From contig QHUF01000011.1 in NCBI GenBank assembly GCA_003221075.1, positions 1 through 7,708 of the forward strand: a stretch of 7,708 bases of DNA, given 5' to 3'. The stretch comes from Gemmatimonadota bacterium (lineage in GTDB: Bacteria; Gemmatimonadota; Gemmatimonadetes; Gemmatimonadales; GWC2-71-9). Made by a program: the position numbers and the translations under genes. Below are positions 1-5,643 of the stretch, in pieces (within the stretch, counting starts at the first letter, position 1; each line of letters opens with the position of its first letter). The notes below the pieces were generated by a model. That model searched no databases. It saw only the letters and a program-made list of their open reading frames with translations, and was not told where the DNA came from.

Positions 1-1
1 T

Positions 2-175
2 GCGGAGTTTCGGCGCCGGGGATTTACCGAAGTGACGCTCTGGGTCCTCGAGGAAAACCGGGACGCACGAAAGTTCTACGAGAAACACGCCTTTCACTTG
101 GACGGCGGCACTCGGAGATATCCGCGGACCAGTGTGCCTGAGGTTCGATATCGAATCCGTTTGACCGTGCCCTAA
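2..175 (+). CDS. GNAT-family N-acetyltransferase, C-terminal fragment
   Basis: This is the last 57 codons of a gene whose start lies before the window, ending at TAA 173-175. The visible protein contains VTLWVLEENRDARKFYEKHAF, the classic C-terminal part of the GNAT fold: a beta strand, the N-x-x-A-x-x-FYE-K helix and the 'GF'-like turn (here AF) that lines the acetyl-CoA pocket. It then has a final strand ending EVRYRIRLTVP. GNAT enzymes transfer an acetyl group from acetyl-CoA to an amine of a small molecule or protein. The substrate cannot be read from this fragment because the specificity region is missing. The gene is separated from the next one by 110 bp holding an inverted repeat, so it is probably a separate transcription unit. 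Family assignment is firm; function beyond 'acetyltransferase' is unknown. Confidence 0.85.
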   Translation, partial: AEFRRRGFTEVTLWVLEENRDARKFYEKHAFHLDGGTRRYPRTSVPEVRYRIRLTVP

Positions 176-178
176 AGG

Positions 179-232
179 GCCGGCTCAGCAAAGACACGCG
201 TCCTTAAGGACGCGCGCAGTGGCCGAGCCGGC
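179..232. repeat. nested inverted repeat between GNAT gene and M28 operon
   Basis: The outer arms GCCGGCTC (179-186) and GAGCCGGC (225-232) are perfect 8-bp complements. Between them lies a perfect 18-bp palindrome, CGCGTCCTTAAGGACGCG (197-214), so an RNA or single strand could fold into a stem carrying a second hairpin. It starts 3 bases after the GNAT stop codon. That position suits transcript termination or mRNA 3'-end protection, but no T tract follows either arm, so a standard intrinsic terminator is not supported. The inner palindrome could also be a protein-binding site for the downstream operon. The symmetry is seen directly; the role is inferred. Confidence 0.6.
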
Positions 233-285
233 GATTCAGCGCACGGTTAACTTCCATCTCCCACGAATCATCCAGGAGTTGCACC

Positions 286-1923
286 GTGCGACGTCTTCTT
301 ACCGCCACAGCCGTCTTTGCAACCTTCATCTCCACGATAGCAACCGCACAGTTTCCGCAGCCCTCCGGCTTCGCGGTCGAAGATCCCGTGCTGCGTCGCA
401 TCTGGACGATCGAAACCGACAGCTCGCAGTTGCCGCATCTCGGGCAGGTGCTCTTCGACTCGCTCGGCCCGCGGCTGACGGCGTCGCCCGGCATGACCGC
501 GGCGCAGAATTGGTTGCTCGCGACCTACACGAGCTGGGGAATCACGGCGCGCAAAGAGCAGTACGGCACGTGGCGCAGTTGGCGCCGCGGCAACACCCAC
601 ATCGATCTCGTCGCGCCCCGCGCGCGCACCCTAGAAGGAACGGCGCTCGCCTGGAGCCCACCGACACCGCGCGGCCGCCCGCTGCGCGCCTCCGTCGTGA
701 TTCTGCCGGACTTTGCCGACAGCGCGGGGTTGGTAGCGTGGCTGCCCCAGGCCAAAGGCAAGTTCGTGCTCATATCAATGCCGCAGCCGACCTGCCGACC
801 CGACGACAGCTGGGAGAAGTGGGCGACGCAGAGCACCGCCGACTCGATGAAAGCGCGCCGCACCGCTGCGCAACAGGCGTGGCAGCAGCGCATGCAGCGC
901 ACCGGCTACTGGGGCACCGGCGTCGCGGCGGCGGCCGGGCTTTCTCGACGCCTCGAGGCAGCCGGCGTCGCCGGCATCATCGGCAGCTTGTGGTCGCAGG
1001 GATGGGGCGTGCAGAAGATCTTCACCGCGTATACCGACCGCGCTCCCGTACTCGATGTCGCGTGTGAGGACTACGGTCTGCTCTACCGGCTCGCCGAGAA
1101 CAAACAGAATCCGATCATCGAAGTGACCGCCGAGTCACAGGCGCTGGGAGAGGTTCCGGTCTTCAACGTCGTCGGCGAAATAAAAGGCAGCCAGCTCCCC
1201 AACGAGTACGTCATGCTCTCGGCGCACTTCGACTCGTGGGACGGCGGTTCGGGTGCGACCGACAACGGCACCGGCACAATCACCATGCTCGAGGCGATGC
1301 GGATCCTGAAGCAGGTCTACCCGAATCCGCGGCGCACGATTCTGGTGGGCCATTGGAGCGGCGAAGAGCAGGGCTTGAACGGCTCACGCGGCTACGTGCA
1401 CGATCATCCCGAGGTCGCGAGCGGACTGCAGGCGCTCTTCAATCAGGACAACGGCACCGGCCGCGTCGAAAACATGAGCGCGTCGGGATTCCCCGATGCT
1501 GCCGCGAGTCTCGCGCGCTATCTCGCCCGCGCGCCCGCCGACATCACCCGCAACAACAAGTTCGGCTTCCCCGGCGCCCCCTCGGGCGGCGGGACGGATC
1601 ACGCGTCGTTCGTCTCCTGCGGCGCGCCGGGATTCGGCCTCGGCTCGGGCGATTGGGATTACGGCCGTTACACCTGGCACACCAACCGCGACACCTACGA
1701 CAAGATCAGCTGGGACGACGTGAAGAACAACGCGGCGCTCGCGGCAATGCTGGTGTATCTGGCATCCGAGGATACCGTTCGCATGTCGCGCGAAAAACGG
1801 ACGGTGTTTTCGTTGACCCCGAGCGGTCAGCCGGGTGCGTGGCCGGAGTGTCGTGACGCCCAGCGCACCACGCCGCCGCTGGCACCGGCCGTCGTTCCGC
1901 CGGCAGCTCCTGCGCGCCCCTGA
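286..1923 (+). CDS. secreted M28-family zinc peptidase (carboxypeptidase Q/aminopeptidase-like)
   Basis: This 545-residue exported metallopeptidase probably removes residues from peptide ends outside the cytoplasm. The GTG start is preceded by AGGAG at 274-278, 7 bases upstream. Residues 1-21 form a signal peptide (RR, hydrophobic stretch, ATA-QF cleavage-like site). The peptidase core occupies about 290-495. Family-typical two-zinc ligands are visible: H314 (SAHFD), bridging D326 (GATDNGTG), catalytic base E360 and ligand E361 (SGEEQGLNGS), D388 (NQDNGTG) and H465 (WHTNRDTYDKI). All are present, so it should be active. Residues ~110-280 between propeptide-like N-terminus and core match the PA-type insert common in this family. 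Cysteines at 170, 260, 445 and 522 could form disulfides. The tail (525-545) is Pro/Ala-rich. It is the first gene of a tight operon, 15 bp before the next. Substrate preference cannot be read from sequence. Confidence 0.93.
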   Translation: MRRLLTATAVFATFISTIATAQFPQPSGFAVEDPVLRRIWTIETDSSQLPHLGQVLFDSLGPRLTASPGMTAAQNWLLATYTSWGITARKEQYGTWRSWRRGNTHIDLVAPRARTLEGTALAWSPPTPRGRPLRASVVILPDFADSAGLVAWLPQAKGKFVLISMPQPTCRPDDSWEKWATQSTADSMKARRTAAQQAWQQRMQRTGYWGTGVAAAAGLSRRLEAAGVAGIIGSLWSQGWGVQKIFTAYTDRAPVLDVACEDYGLLYRLAENKQNPIIEVTAESQALGEVPVFNVVGEIKGSQLPNEYVMLSAHFDSWDGGSGATDNGTGTITMLEAMRILKQVYPNPRRTILVGHWSGEEQGLNGSRGYVHDHPEVASGLQALFNQDNGTGRVENMSASGFPDAAASLARYLARAPADITRNNKFGFPGAPSGGGTDHASFVSCGAPGFGLGSGDWDYGRYTWHTNRDTYDKISWDDVKNNAALAAMLVYLASEDTVRMSREKRTVFSLTPSGQPGAWPECRDAQRTTPPLAPAVVPPAAPARP

Positions 1924-1938
1924 GGCGAGGAGTCCCAC

Positions 1939-2691
1939 ATGTTCGACCTGGATCGCTGGCTCAAGCGGGTGTGGATGGTAAACGGAGTGCTGCTCCTGGT
2001 CCTGATGCTGTTGGGCACGGGCGCACTGCTCGTGACATGGCTCTCCGGAGCGTTCGGCGGCAAGAACGCGGTCCTCGCTCCCGCCCCAACCAGCGGCGCG
2101 GACGCCAAGCCGCGTGCCGTGCGCTACTCGCCGCCACGCCCGATCTGGGGCTCGAAGACGCGTGTCGTGGTCGTCCGTTATGGGAAGGGACAGCAGGGAG
2201 CTGGGAGGGGCTTCGGCTCCTATGAGTATCGCGAGGAGGACGGGCCGGTGGTGAACTTGCTCTTCCTCACCGGGACAGCGCCGGGCCGCGTCCTGCTCGA
2301 CAAACCCGCATACGTGGGCGACTTCGATTATCCCAGCAGCAAGGATGACTCGCTCCAGCATTGGCTGACCTATCAGATCGCCTTCGAGGACACCAACGGG
2401 GATGGACGCCTCGATTCCAACGATCGCGTAGATCTGTACGTCAGTGATCTGGACGGGTCGAACCTGCGGCGCGTGCTGCCCTTTGGGATGCGCCTGGTCG
2501 ATCATCACGCGGCCGGCGACGGCCGGCACCTCGTCGTCACCGCGCTTCAGGTGCCGAAGGATTGGCGCGGGTCGGACGACGAGCTGCCGCAACGCGCCTT
2601 TCTGTACGACGTGCCGACGGGGACCGCGGCGCCCTATGCCGCCCTCGATTCGCTGGTACGGGACGCGGCCCGCGTCCTCGCAAGGCCGTGA
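1939..2691 (+). CDS. single-pass membrane-anchored protein with a Ca-binding-type DxNxDG loop, unknown function
   Basis: I do not recognise this 250-residue protein as a named family. The ATG start follows GCGAGGAG (1925-1932) with 6-base spacing and lies 15 bp after the M28 stop. Residues 1-11 are charged. About 12-34 is one strong transmembrane segment, so the rest (after a Pro/Ala linker at ~45-67) is probably outside the cytoplasm. In the outer part, D151-T-N153-G-D155-G-R-L-D159-S-N-D162 has the DxNxDGxxDxxD spacing of EF-hand or dockerin-type calcium loops. It is followed by DLYVSDLDGSNLRRV (165-179), which resembles one blade of a TolB/PD40-type beta propeller, although too few blades are visible for a whole propeller. 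A signal anchor plus a periplasmic sensing or structural domain fits. The gene overlaps the next by 4 bp (GTGA). That it is real is well supported; its function is open. Confidence 0.8.
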   Translation: MFDLDRWLKRVWMVNGVLLLVLMLLGTGALLVTWLSGAFGGKNAVLAPAPTSGADAKPRAVRYSPPRPIWGSKTRVVVVRYGKGQQGAGRGFGSYEYREEDGPVVNLLFLTGTAPGRVLLDKPAYVGDFDYPSSKDDSLQHWLTYQIAFEDTNGDGRLDSNDRVDLYVSDLDGSNLRRVLPFGMRLVDHHAAGDGRHLVVTALQVPKDWRGSDDELPQRAFLYDVPTGTAAPYAALDSLVRDAARVLARP

Positions 2692-3434
2692 GCTTCGCGG
2701 ATCATTTCTCCGGGGTTTCCGCCGCTTATGCGGCCTTCCGGCCCCGCTACCCGGACGCGTTGTTCGACTTCCTCGCGCAGGGAGCGCCGGCGCGCGAGGA
2801 AGCATGGGACGCGGGCACCGGCTCGGGCCAGGCCGCGGTCGGGCTGGCCCGCCACTTCAAACACGTCGTCGCGACAGACGCCAGCAGTAGCCAGATCGAG
2901 CATGCCGCGCCCGATCCGCGGATCGAGTACCGCGTCAGTCCGGCCGAGTCCTCTGGCCTGGGCGACCGATCGGTGGATCTCGTCACGGTGGCGCAGGCGC
3001 TGCACTGGTTCGACCGCGCCCGATTTTGGACCGAGGTTCGGCGTGTCCTTCGGCCAAACGGCGTGATCGCGGTGTGGACGTATGTGATGCTCGAGATCGC
3101 ACCGCCGATCGACAAGATCGTGCGTCGCTTCTACAGCAACACCGTGGGTCCTTATTGGCCGCCGGAACGGCGGATCACGGAGGAGCGTTACCAGACCATC
3201 GAGTTTCCGTTCGCTGAATTCACCGCACCCGACTTCGTGATCGAGCAGCCCGTGACGCTCGACGACGTCGCCGGGTACGTGCGCACGTGGTCGGCCACGC
3301 GCGCGTTCATCAAGCGCCACGGCGAGGATCCGGTGGCGCGTCTCGTCAGCGAGCTCGGACCGCTCTGGGGCGATCCGCGACAATCACGGTTGGCGCGCTG
3401 GCCGGTGGCCATGCGGGTGGGGAGGATCGAATGA
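2688..3434 (+). CDS. class I SAM-dependent methyltransferase (type 11-like)
   Basis: This 248-residue cytoplasmic enzyme should transfer a methyl group from S-adenosylmethionine to an unidentified small molecule. I chose the GTG at 2688 because it overlaps the upstream stop as GTGA and begins SFADHFSGVSAAYAAFRPRYP, the usual opening of this subfamily ('F-x-Y-xx-RP-x-YP'). The open frame extends upstream to 2562, but that part is out-of-frame coding for the previous gene. SAM-binding motif I is EAWDAGTGSGQAA (38-50). The acidic residue for the ribose is D64 in VVATDAS, motif III is VDLVTVAQALHWFD (96-109), and RRVLRPNGVIAVW (118-130) is the motif around strand 5. The C-terminal part (about 140-248) forms the substrate cap and is the variable region. 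Similar proteins include yeast trans-aconitate methyltransferase-like enzymes, so that substrate class is only a possibility. Translation is probably coupled to both neighbours. Confidence 0.88.
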   Translation: MSFADHFSGVSAAYAAFRPRYPDALFDFLAQGAPAREEAWDAGTGSGQAAVGLARHFKHVVATDASSSQIEHAAPDPRIEYRVSPAESSGLGDRSVDLVTVAQALHWFDRARFWTEVRRVLRPNGVIAVWTYVMLEIAPPIDKIVRRFYSNTVGPYWPPERRITEERYQTIEFPFAEFTAPDFVIEQPVTLDDVAGYVRTWSATRAFIKRHGEDPVARLVSELGPLWGDPRQSRLARWPVAMRVGRIE

Positions 3435-3928
3435 AAGACTGGATCACCAACGTCATCACACGCGAGCTGAAGGCGCTGCGGCGCGAGATCGAATCGTATC
3501 CCAGCGACGAAGACCTGTGGGAGATCCCGGCCGGAATCGCGAACCCGGGCGGGAATCTCGCGCTCCATCTCGCCGGCAATCTCCAGTACTTCCTCGGCAA
3601 CGTGCTCGGCAAGAACGGCTACGTGCGGAACCGCGACGCAGAGTTCGCCAGCCGCGACATTCCGCGCGCCGAGCTGCTGCACGAGATCGACAACGCGATT
3701 GCGGCGGTGGAAGTGGGCATGAGCAAGATCAGCGAAGAGGACCTCCGCAAACCGTTTCCCGAAAAGGTCGGCGGCGTCAGCTCCTCTACGGGCGCCTTTC
3801 TCGCGCACTTCGCGACGCATCTCGCCTACCATCTTGGCCAGGTGGATTACCACCGCCGCATTATGACCGGTGAAGGCAAAACCGTGAAAGCGATGGCGCT
3901 CACGGAGCTCGACGGGAAATCGCCGTGA
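3431..3928 (+). CDS. DinB-fold protein (DUF1572-like), four-helix metal-binding
   Basis: This 165-residue cytoplasmic protein starts at ATG 3431, overlapping the methyltransferase stop as ATGA. GGAGG (3421-3425) lies 5 bases upstream. The open frame continues further 5', but the RBS and overlap decide this start. The sequence is all-helical in character. The three-histidine set of the DinB/YfiT-like fold is visible: H46 in NLALHLAGNL, then H130 and H134 in HFATHLAYHLGQVDYHR. It thus has the H...HxxxH metal site, typically nickel or zinc. Members of this superfamily include thiol-dependent S-transferases and proteins of unknown function. Nothing here identifies the thiol or substrate. The following gene is a second, sequence-divergent DinB-fold protein, so the two may work together or on related substrates. 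Fold assignment is firm; reaction unknown. Confidence 0.85.
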   Translation: MKDWITNVITRELKALRREIESYPSDEDLWEIPAGIANPGGNLALHLAGNLQYFLGNVLGKNGYVRNRDAEFASRDIPRAELLHEIDNAIAAVEVGMSKISEEDLRKPFPEKVGGVSSSTGAFLAHFATHLAYHLGQVDYHRRIMTGEGKTVKAMALTELDGKSP

Positions 3929-4464
3929 GCACCCGCATCGTGGGACGTCCCGAGCCCGACGAGATTCCGTCGCATTACGTCGGTTACATCAAGCGGGTCC
4001 CCGAGCTCGATCCTGTCACCGCGTGCGCGGCGCAAATCGAGGACACGGCCACGCTGCTGCGCGGCCTCTCCGAGACGGACGCGATGTATCGCTACGACCG
4101 CGGCAAGTGGAGCATCAAGGAAGTCGTGGGGCATCTCGCCGACATCGAGCGCATCATGGCCTACCGCGCGCTGCGCATCGCGCGCGGCGACACGACCCCG
4201 CTGCCGGGATTCGACGAAAACGCCTACGTCCCCGTCGCCAAATTCGATGACCGCTCGCTCGCCGATCTCGTCGGCGAGCTGCGCACCGCCCGGGCGGCGA
4301 CGCTCGCCCTACTCCGCACGTTCGACACCGATGCGTGGCGCCGCCGCGGCACGGCGAGCGGCAAGCCGGTGAGCGTGCGCGCGCTCGCGTTCATGCTACC
4401 GGGACATGAGCGGCACCATGTCGAGATCTTGAGAACGCGGTACCACGTCGCAGGCGTGGCATAG
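3925..4464 (+). CDS. DinB-fold protein (DinB_2-like), four-helix metal-binding
   Basis: This 179-residue protein starts at GTG 3925, overlapping the previous stop as GTGA, and ends at TAG 4462-4464. The DinB_2 pattern is clear. DRGKWSIKEVVGHLADIER (58-76) contains the conserved K-W-S helix start and first metal histidine H70. GHERHHVEIL (160-169) supplies H161 and H165 (HxxxH, with H164 adjacent). The N-terminal ~30 residues, rich in Pro and Tyr, precede the helical bundle as in many relatives. It differs strongly from the DinB protein just upstream, so this is not a recent tandem duplication. By family, a divalent-metal site binding a low-molecular-weight thiol or an unknown substrate is plausible; no catalytic evidence is visible. 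It is the last gene of the five-gene unit and is followed by a hairpin at 4473-4487. Confidence 0.88.
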   Translation: MSTRIVGRPEPDEIPSHYVGYIKRVPELDPVTACAAQIEDTATLLRGLSETDAMYRYDRGKWSIKEVVGHLADIERIMAYRALRIARGDTTPLPGFDENAYVPVAKFDDRSLADLVGELRTARAATLALLRTFDTDAWRRRGTASGKPVSVRALAFMLPGHERHHVEILRTRYHVAGVA

Positions 4465-4472
4465 CGGGAGGA

Positions 4473-4487
4473 GGCGGGGAACCCGCC
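4473..4487 (+). terminator. small GC hairpin after the five-gene operon
   Basis: GGCGGG (4473-4478) and CCCGCC (4482-4487) pair perfectly around a GAA loop, 9 bases after the stop of the last DinB gene. Location fits a transcript end, but the following bases (GGACAAGTAG) are not T-rich, so intrinsic termination would be weak. It also lies where the -35 region of the next gene's promoter would be, so it could matter for either process. Confidence 0.4.
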
Positions 4488-4494
4488 GGACAAG

Positions 4495-4521
4495 TAGATT
4501 ATTGCCCGCACACAACAAGGA
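4495..4521 (+). promoter_or_regulatory. possible -10 element and ribosome binding site of the selenoperoxiredoxin gene
   Basis: TAGATT (4495-4500) is a reasonable -10-like hexamer. With the usual spacing, transcription would begin near 4507. AAGGA (4517-4521) is a Shine-Dalgarno match 7 bases before the GTG at 4529. No good -35 box is visible. The two elements together favour GTG 4529 over the upstream TTG at 4502, which would lie before the predicted transcript start. The promoter is inferred from short motifs only. Confidence 0.35.
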
Positions 4522-4528
4522 CATCGTC

Positions 4529-5098
4529 GTGGTCATGACACTCGTTCTTGCCGCGTTGATGCAGCAGCCAGCGGCGCCTCCCGCACCGCCACCGGGTCCG
4601 CCGGCGCTCGAGGTCGGCGTCGTCGCGCCCGACTTCGCGATCCCCGGCGCAACGCGCTACGGGACGCTCAAAAACCCGGTACGGCTCAGCAACTACAAGG
4701 GGAAGACGGTCGTCCTCGCGTTCTTCTTCAAAGCGCGAACGCGTGGCTGAACGATCCAAATGAATGCGTACCGTGATCAGTACGCACAGGTCTTCAGAAA
4801 CGGCCGCAACGTGGTCCTCATCGCCATCAGCGCCGATGTCGACACGGCACTCGCCTCTTGGGCGCGGGACGCGGACTACCCGGTCCTCTTTGGGAGTGAT
4901 ACCGGCTCAGCGGTCGGGAAGACATACGGGGCGTACAATGCCCAGTACAAGCTCGACAACCGCAATCTGTTCCTGGTAGGACCGGACGGGAGAATCGCCT
5001 ATCGGGCGACGCCGTTCCGGGAAATCGATCCGACGAGCTACACTGAACTCGGAGCTGCCATTAACAAACTGGTGCCTGCGGATACAACGGCGCGTTAA
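4529..5098 (+). CDS. selenocysteine-containing peroxiredoxin (AhpC/TSA, Bcp-like), in-frame TGA at 4748-4750
   Basis: This predicted peroxidase reduces H2O2 or organic peroxides, with selenocysteine (U74) replacing the peroxidatic cysteine. One frame runs from 4529 to TAA 5096-5098, broken only by TGA 4748-4750. The residues around it read KARTRG-U-TIQMNAYRD. Peroxiredoxins have T-x-x-C at this point and keep Thr three residues before, as T71 here. Family features before the TGA include VAPDFAIPG (32-40) and KGKTVVLAFFF (57-67). Later come NVVLIAISAD and NRNLFLVGPDGRIAY with R145. Reading through gives 189 residues. Residues 1-13 are hydrophobic, followed by a Pro/Ala linker (14-27), suggesting export. 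TTG 4502 would give a longer, better signal sequence but has no RBS. There is no cysteine anywhere, so it is a one-Sec type needing an outside thiol. A SECIS-like hairpin follows the TGA. The gene converges on tlpA/ccdA-type redox genes. A Cys-to-stop mutation is the main alternative. Confidence 0.82.
4753..4792 (+). promoter_or_regulatory. putative bacterial SECIS element for UGA recoding
   Basis: Just after the in-frame TGA, TGCGTAC (4765-4771) pairs perfectly with GTACGCA (4780-4786), closing an 8-base loop CGTGATCA (4772-4779). A possible lower stem is GATC (4753-4756) with GGTC (4789-4792), including one G-U pair and an internal loop. Bacterial SECIS elements lie inside the coding region right after UGA, have a short stem and carry G in the first two loop positions, often as G-U. 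Here G4773-T4774 is in the loop, 23 and 24 bases after the last base of TGA. In E. coli fdhF the equivalent G is about 20 bases after it. SelB should bind this loop to deliver Sec-tRNA. The fold is seen by eye and has not been energy-tested. Confidence 0.65.
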
Positions 5099-5643
5099 GG
5101 GCGGCGAAGGGGCGGCGAAGGGGCGGCGATGGGGCGGCGAAGGGCTGCCTCAATCGCCGCTTCGACGTTTTGGTCTGCACCAACGCCCGTGTAGACGACT
5201 TTCCCCTGGGTATCCAGAACCGCGATGTATGAAGTAGAGGGAGCGTCGAACGCTCTTACCGCCGCGCCATTCCCATCCCACAGGAACGTGAACGGCATCG
5301 GATGCCGCTCGAGATGGCGACGCACGGTGTTCTTGCTCTGATTCACCGCGACCGCCACGACGAGAAACTCCGCGCGATCACCGAACTTCTTTTGCGCCGC
5401 TTCCATTCTCGGCAACAGCTCGGCGCAGATTGGGCACCACGTCGCCCAGAATTCGACGATGACAGGCTTCTTGCCGATCCATCGCGACAGCGCGACAGAA
5501 TCGCCAGTCATGCTCTCCAGGGTGACAGCGGGAGGCGTTTCGCCGACGGGAATCCCGATGACGTCTTGTCCTCGTAACAGCGCGGGCGAGAGGAACAGCA
5601 TTCCGGCGCCCAGCGCACTGCGCACGGCGTACGCCTTTACCAT
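5095..5643 (-). CDS. TlpA/ResA-type exported thioredoxin-like protein
   Basis: This 182-residue thiol-disulfide oxidoreductase acts outside the cytoplasm. Residues 1-25 form a signal peptide (K3, hydrophobic AVRSALGAGMLFLSPALL, then RGQ). The redox site is FWATWCPICAELLP (65-78), with C70 and C73 as the only cysteines. The strand-loop DAPSTSYIAVLD (133-144) supplies the conserved cis-proline P135. The central insert after strand 2 (VNQSKNTVRRHLERHPMPF) is typical of TlpA/ResA proteins. The ATG at 5643 overlaps the stop of the upstream CcdA-like gene by 7 bp, so the two are co-transcribed and likely partners: CcdA reduces C70-C73. Its TAA overlaps the TAA of the convergent selenoperoxiredoxin in TTAA. 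The last ~14 residues are encoded by an 11-bp tandem repeat and are Pro/Arg/Ala-rich, lying outside the fold. Cytochrome c maturation or reduction of other exported proteins are alternative jobs. Confidence 0.9.
   Translation of the reverse strand: MVKAYAVRSALGAGMLFLSPALLRGQDVIGIPVGETPPAVTLESMTGDSVALSRWIGKKPVIVEFWATWCPICAELLPRMEAAQKKFGDRAEFLVVAVAVNQSKNTVRRHLERHPMPFTFLWDGNGAAVRAFDAPSTSYIAVLDTQGKVVYTGVGADQNVEAAIEAALRRPIAAPSPPLRRP
5099..5142. repeat. 11-bp tandem repeat, four units, at the 3' end of the tlpA-like gene
   Basis: GGGCGGCGAAG occurs four times in a row at 5099-5109, 5110-5120, 5121-5131 and 5132-5142, with one change (A to T) in the third unit. It starts directly after the selenoperoxiredoxin stop and, on the minus strand, encodes the end of the TlpA-like protein. 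The unit is not a multiple of three, so gain or loss of a unit would change the frame of the TlpA tail. Confidence 0.85.

Noticed and set aside
2562..2687. Upstream extension of the methyltransferase frame
   Set aside because: This part is out-of-frame coding for the membrane protein. The GTG at 2688 gives the usual N-terminus and a GTGA overlap.
1384..2805. Long minus-strand open frame of 473 codons
   Set aside because: It lies opposite two well-supported genes, is Arg/Gly/Ala-rich without recognisable motifs, and is a typical mirror frame in high-GC DNA.
2634..3383. Minus-strand open frame opposite the methyltransferase
   Set aside because: The plus strand has clear SAM-binding motifs and overlapping start/stop links; the minus frame shows no domain.
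4502..4528. TTG 4502 as start of the peroxiredoxin
   Set aside because: No ribosome binding site, and it would lie upstream of the predicted transcript start. GTG 4529 has AAGGA at 7-base spacing. However, the longer form has a better signal peptide, so the choice is not final.
4748..4750. Reading the TGA as a true stop, giving a truncated protein or pseudogene
   Set aside because: The frame continues unchanged for 115 codons with full family similarity, the stop sits exactly at the catalytic Cys codon, and a SECIS-like hairpin follows. It remains the main alternative if the genome lacks Sec machinery.
4760..5098. A separate gene starting at ATG 4760
   Set aside because: It would encode only the second part of a peroxiredoxin, beginning three residues after the catalytic site, with no ribosome binding site. 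It is the same frame as the upstream part.
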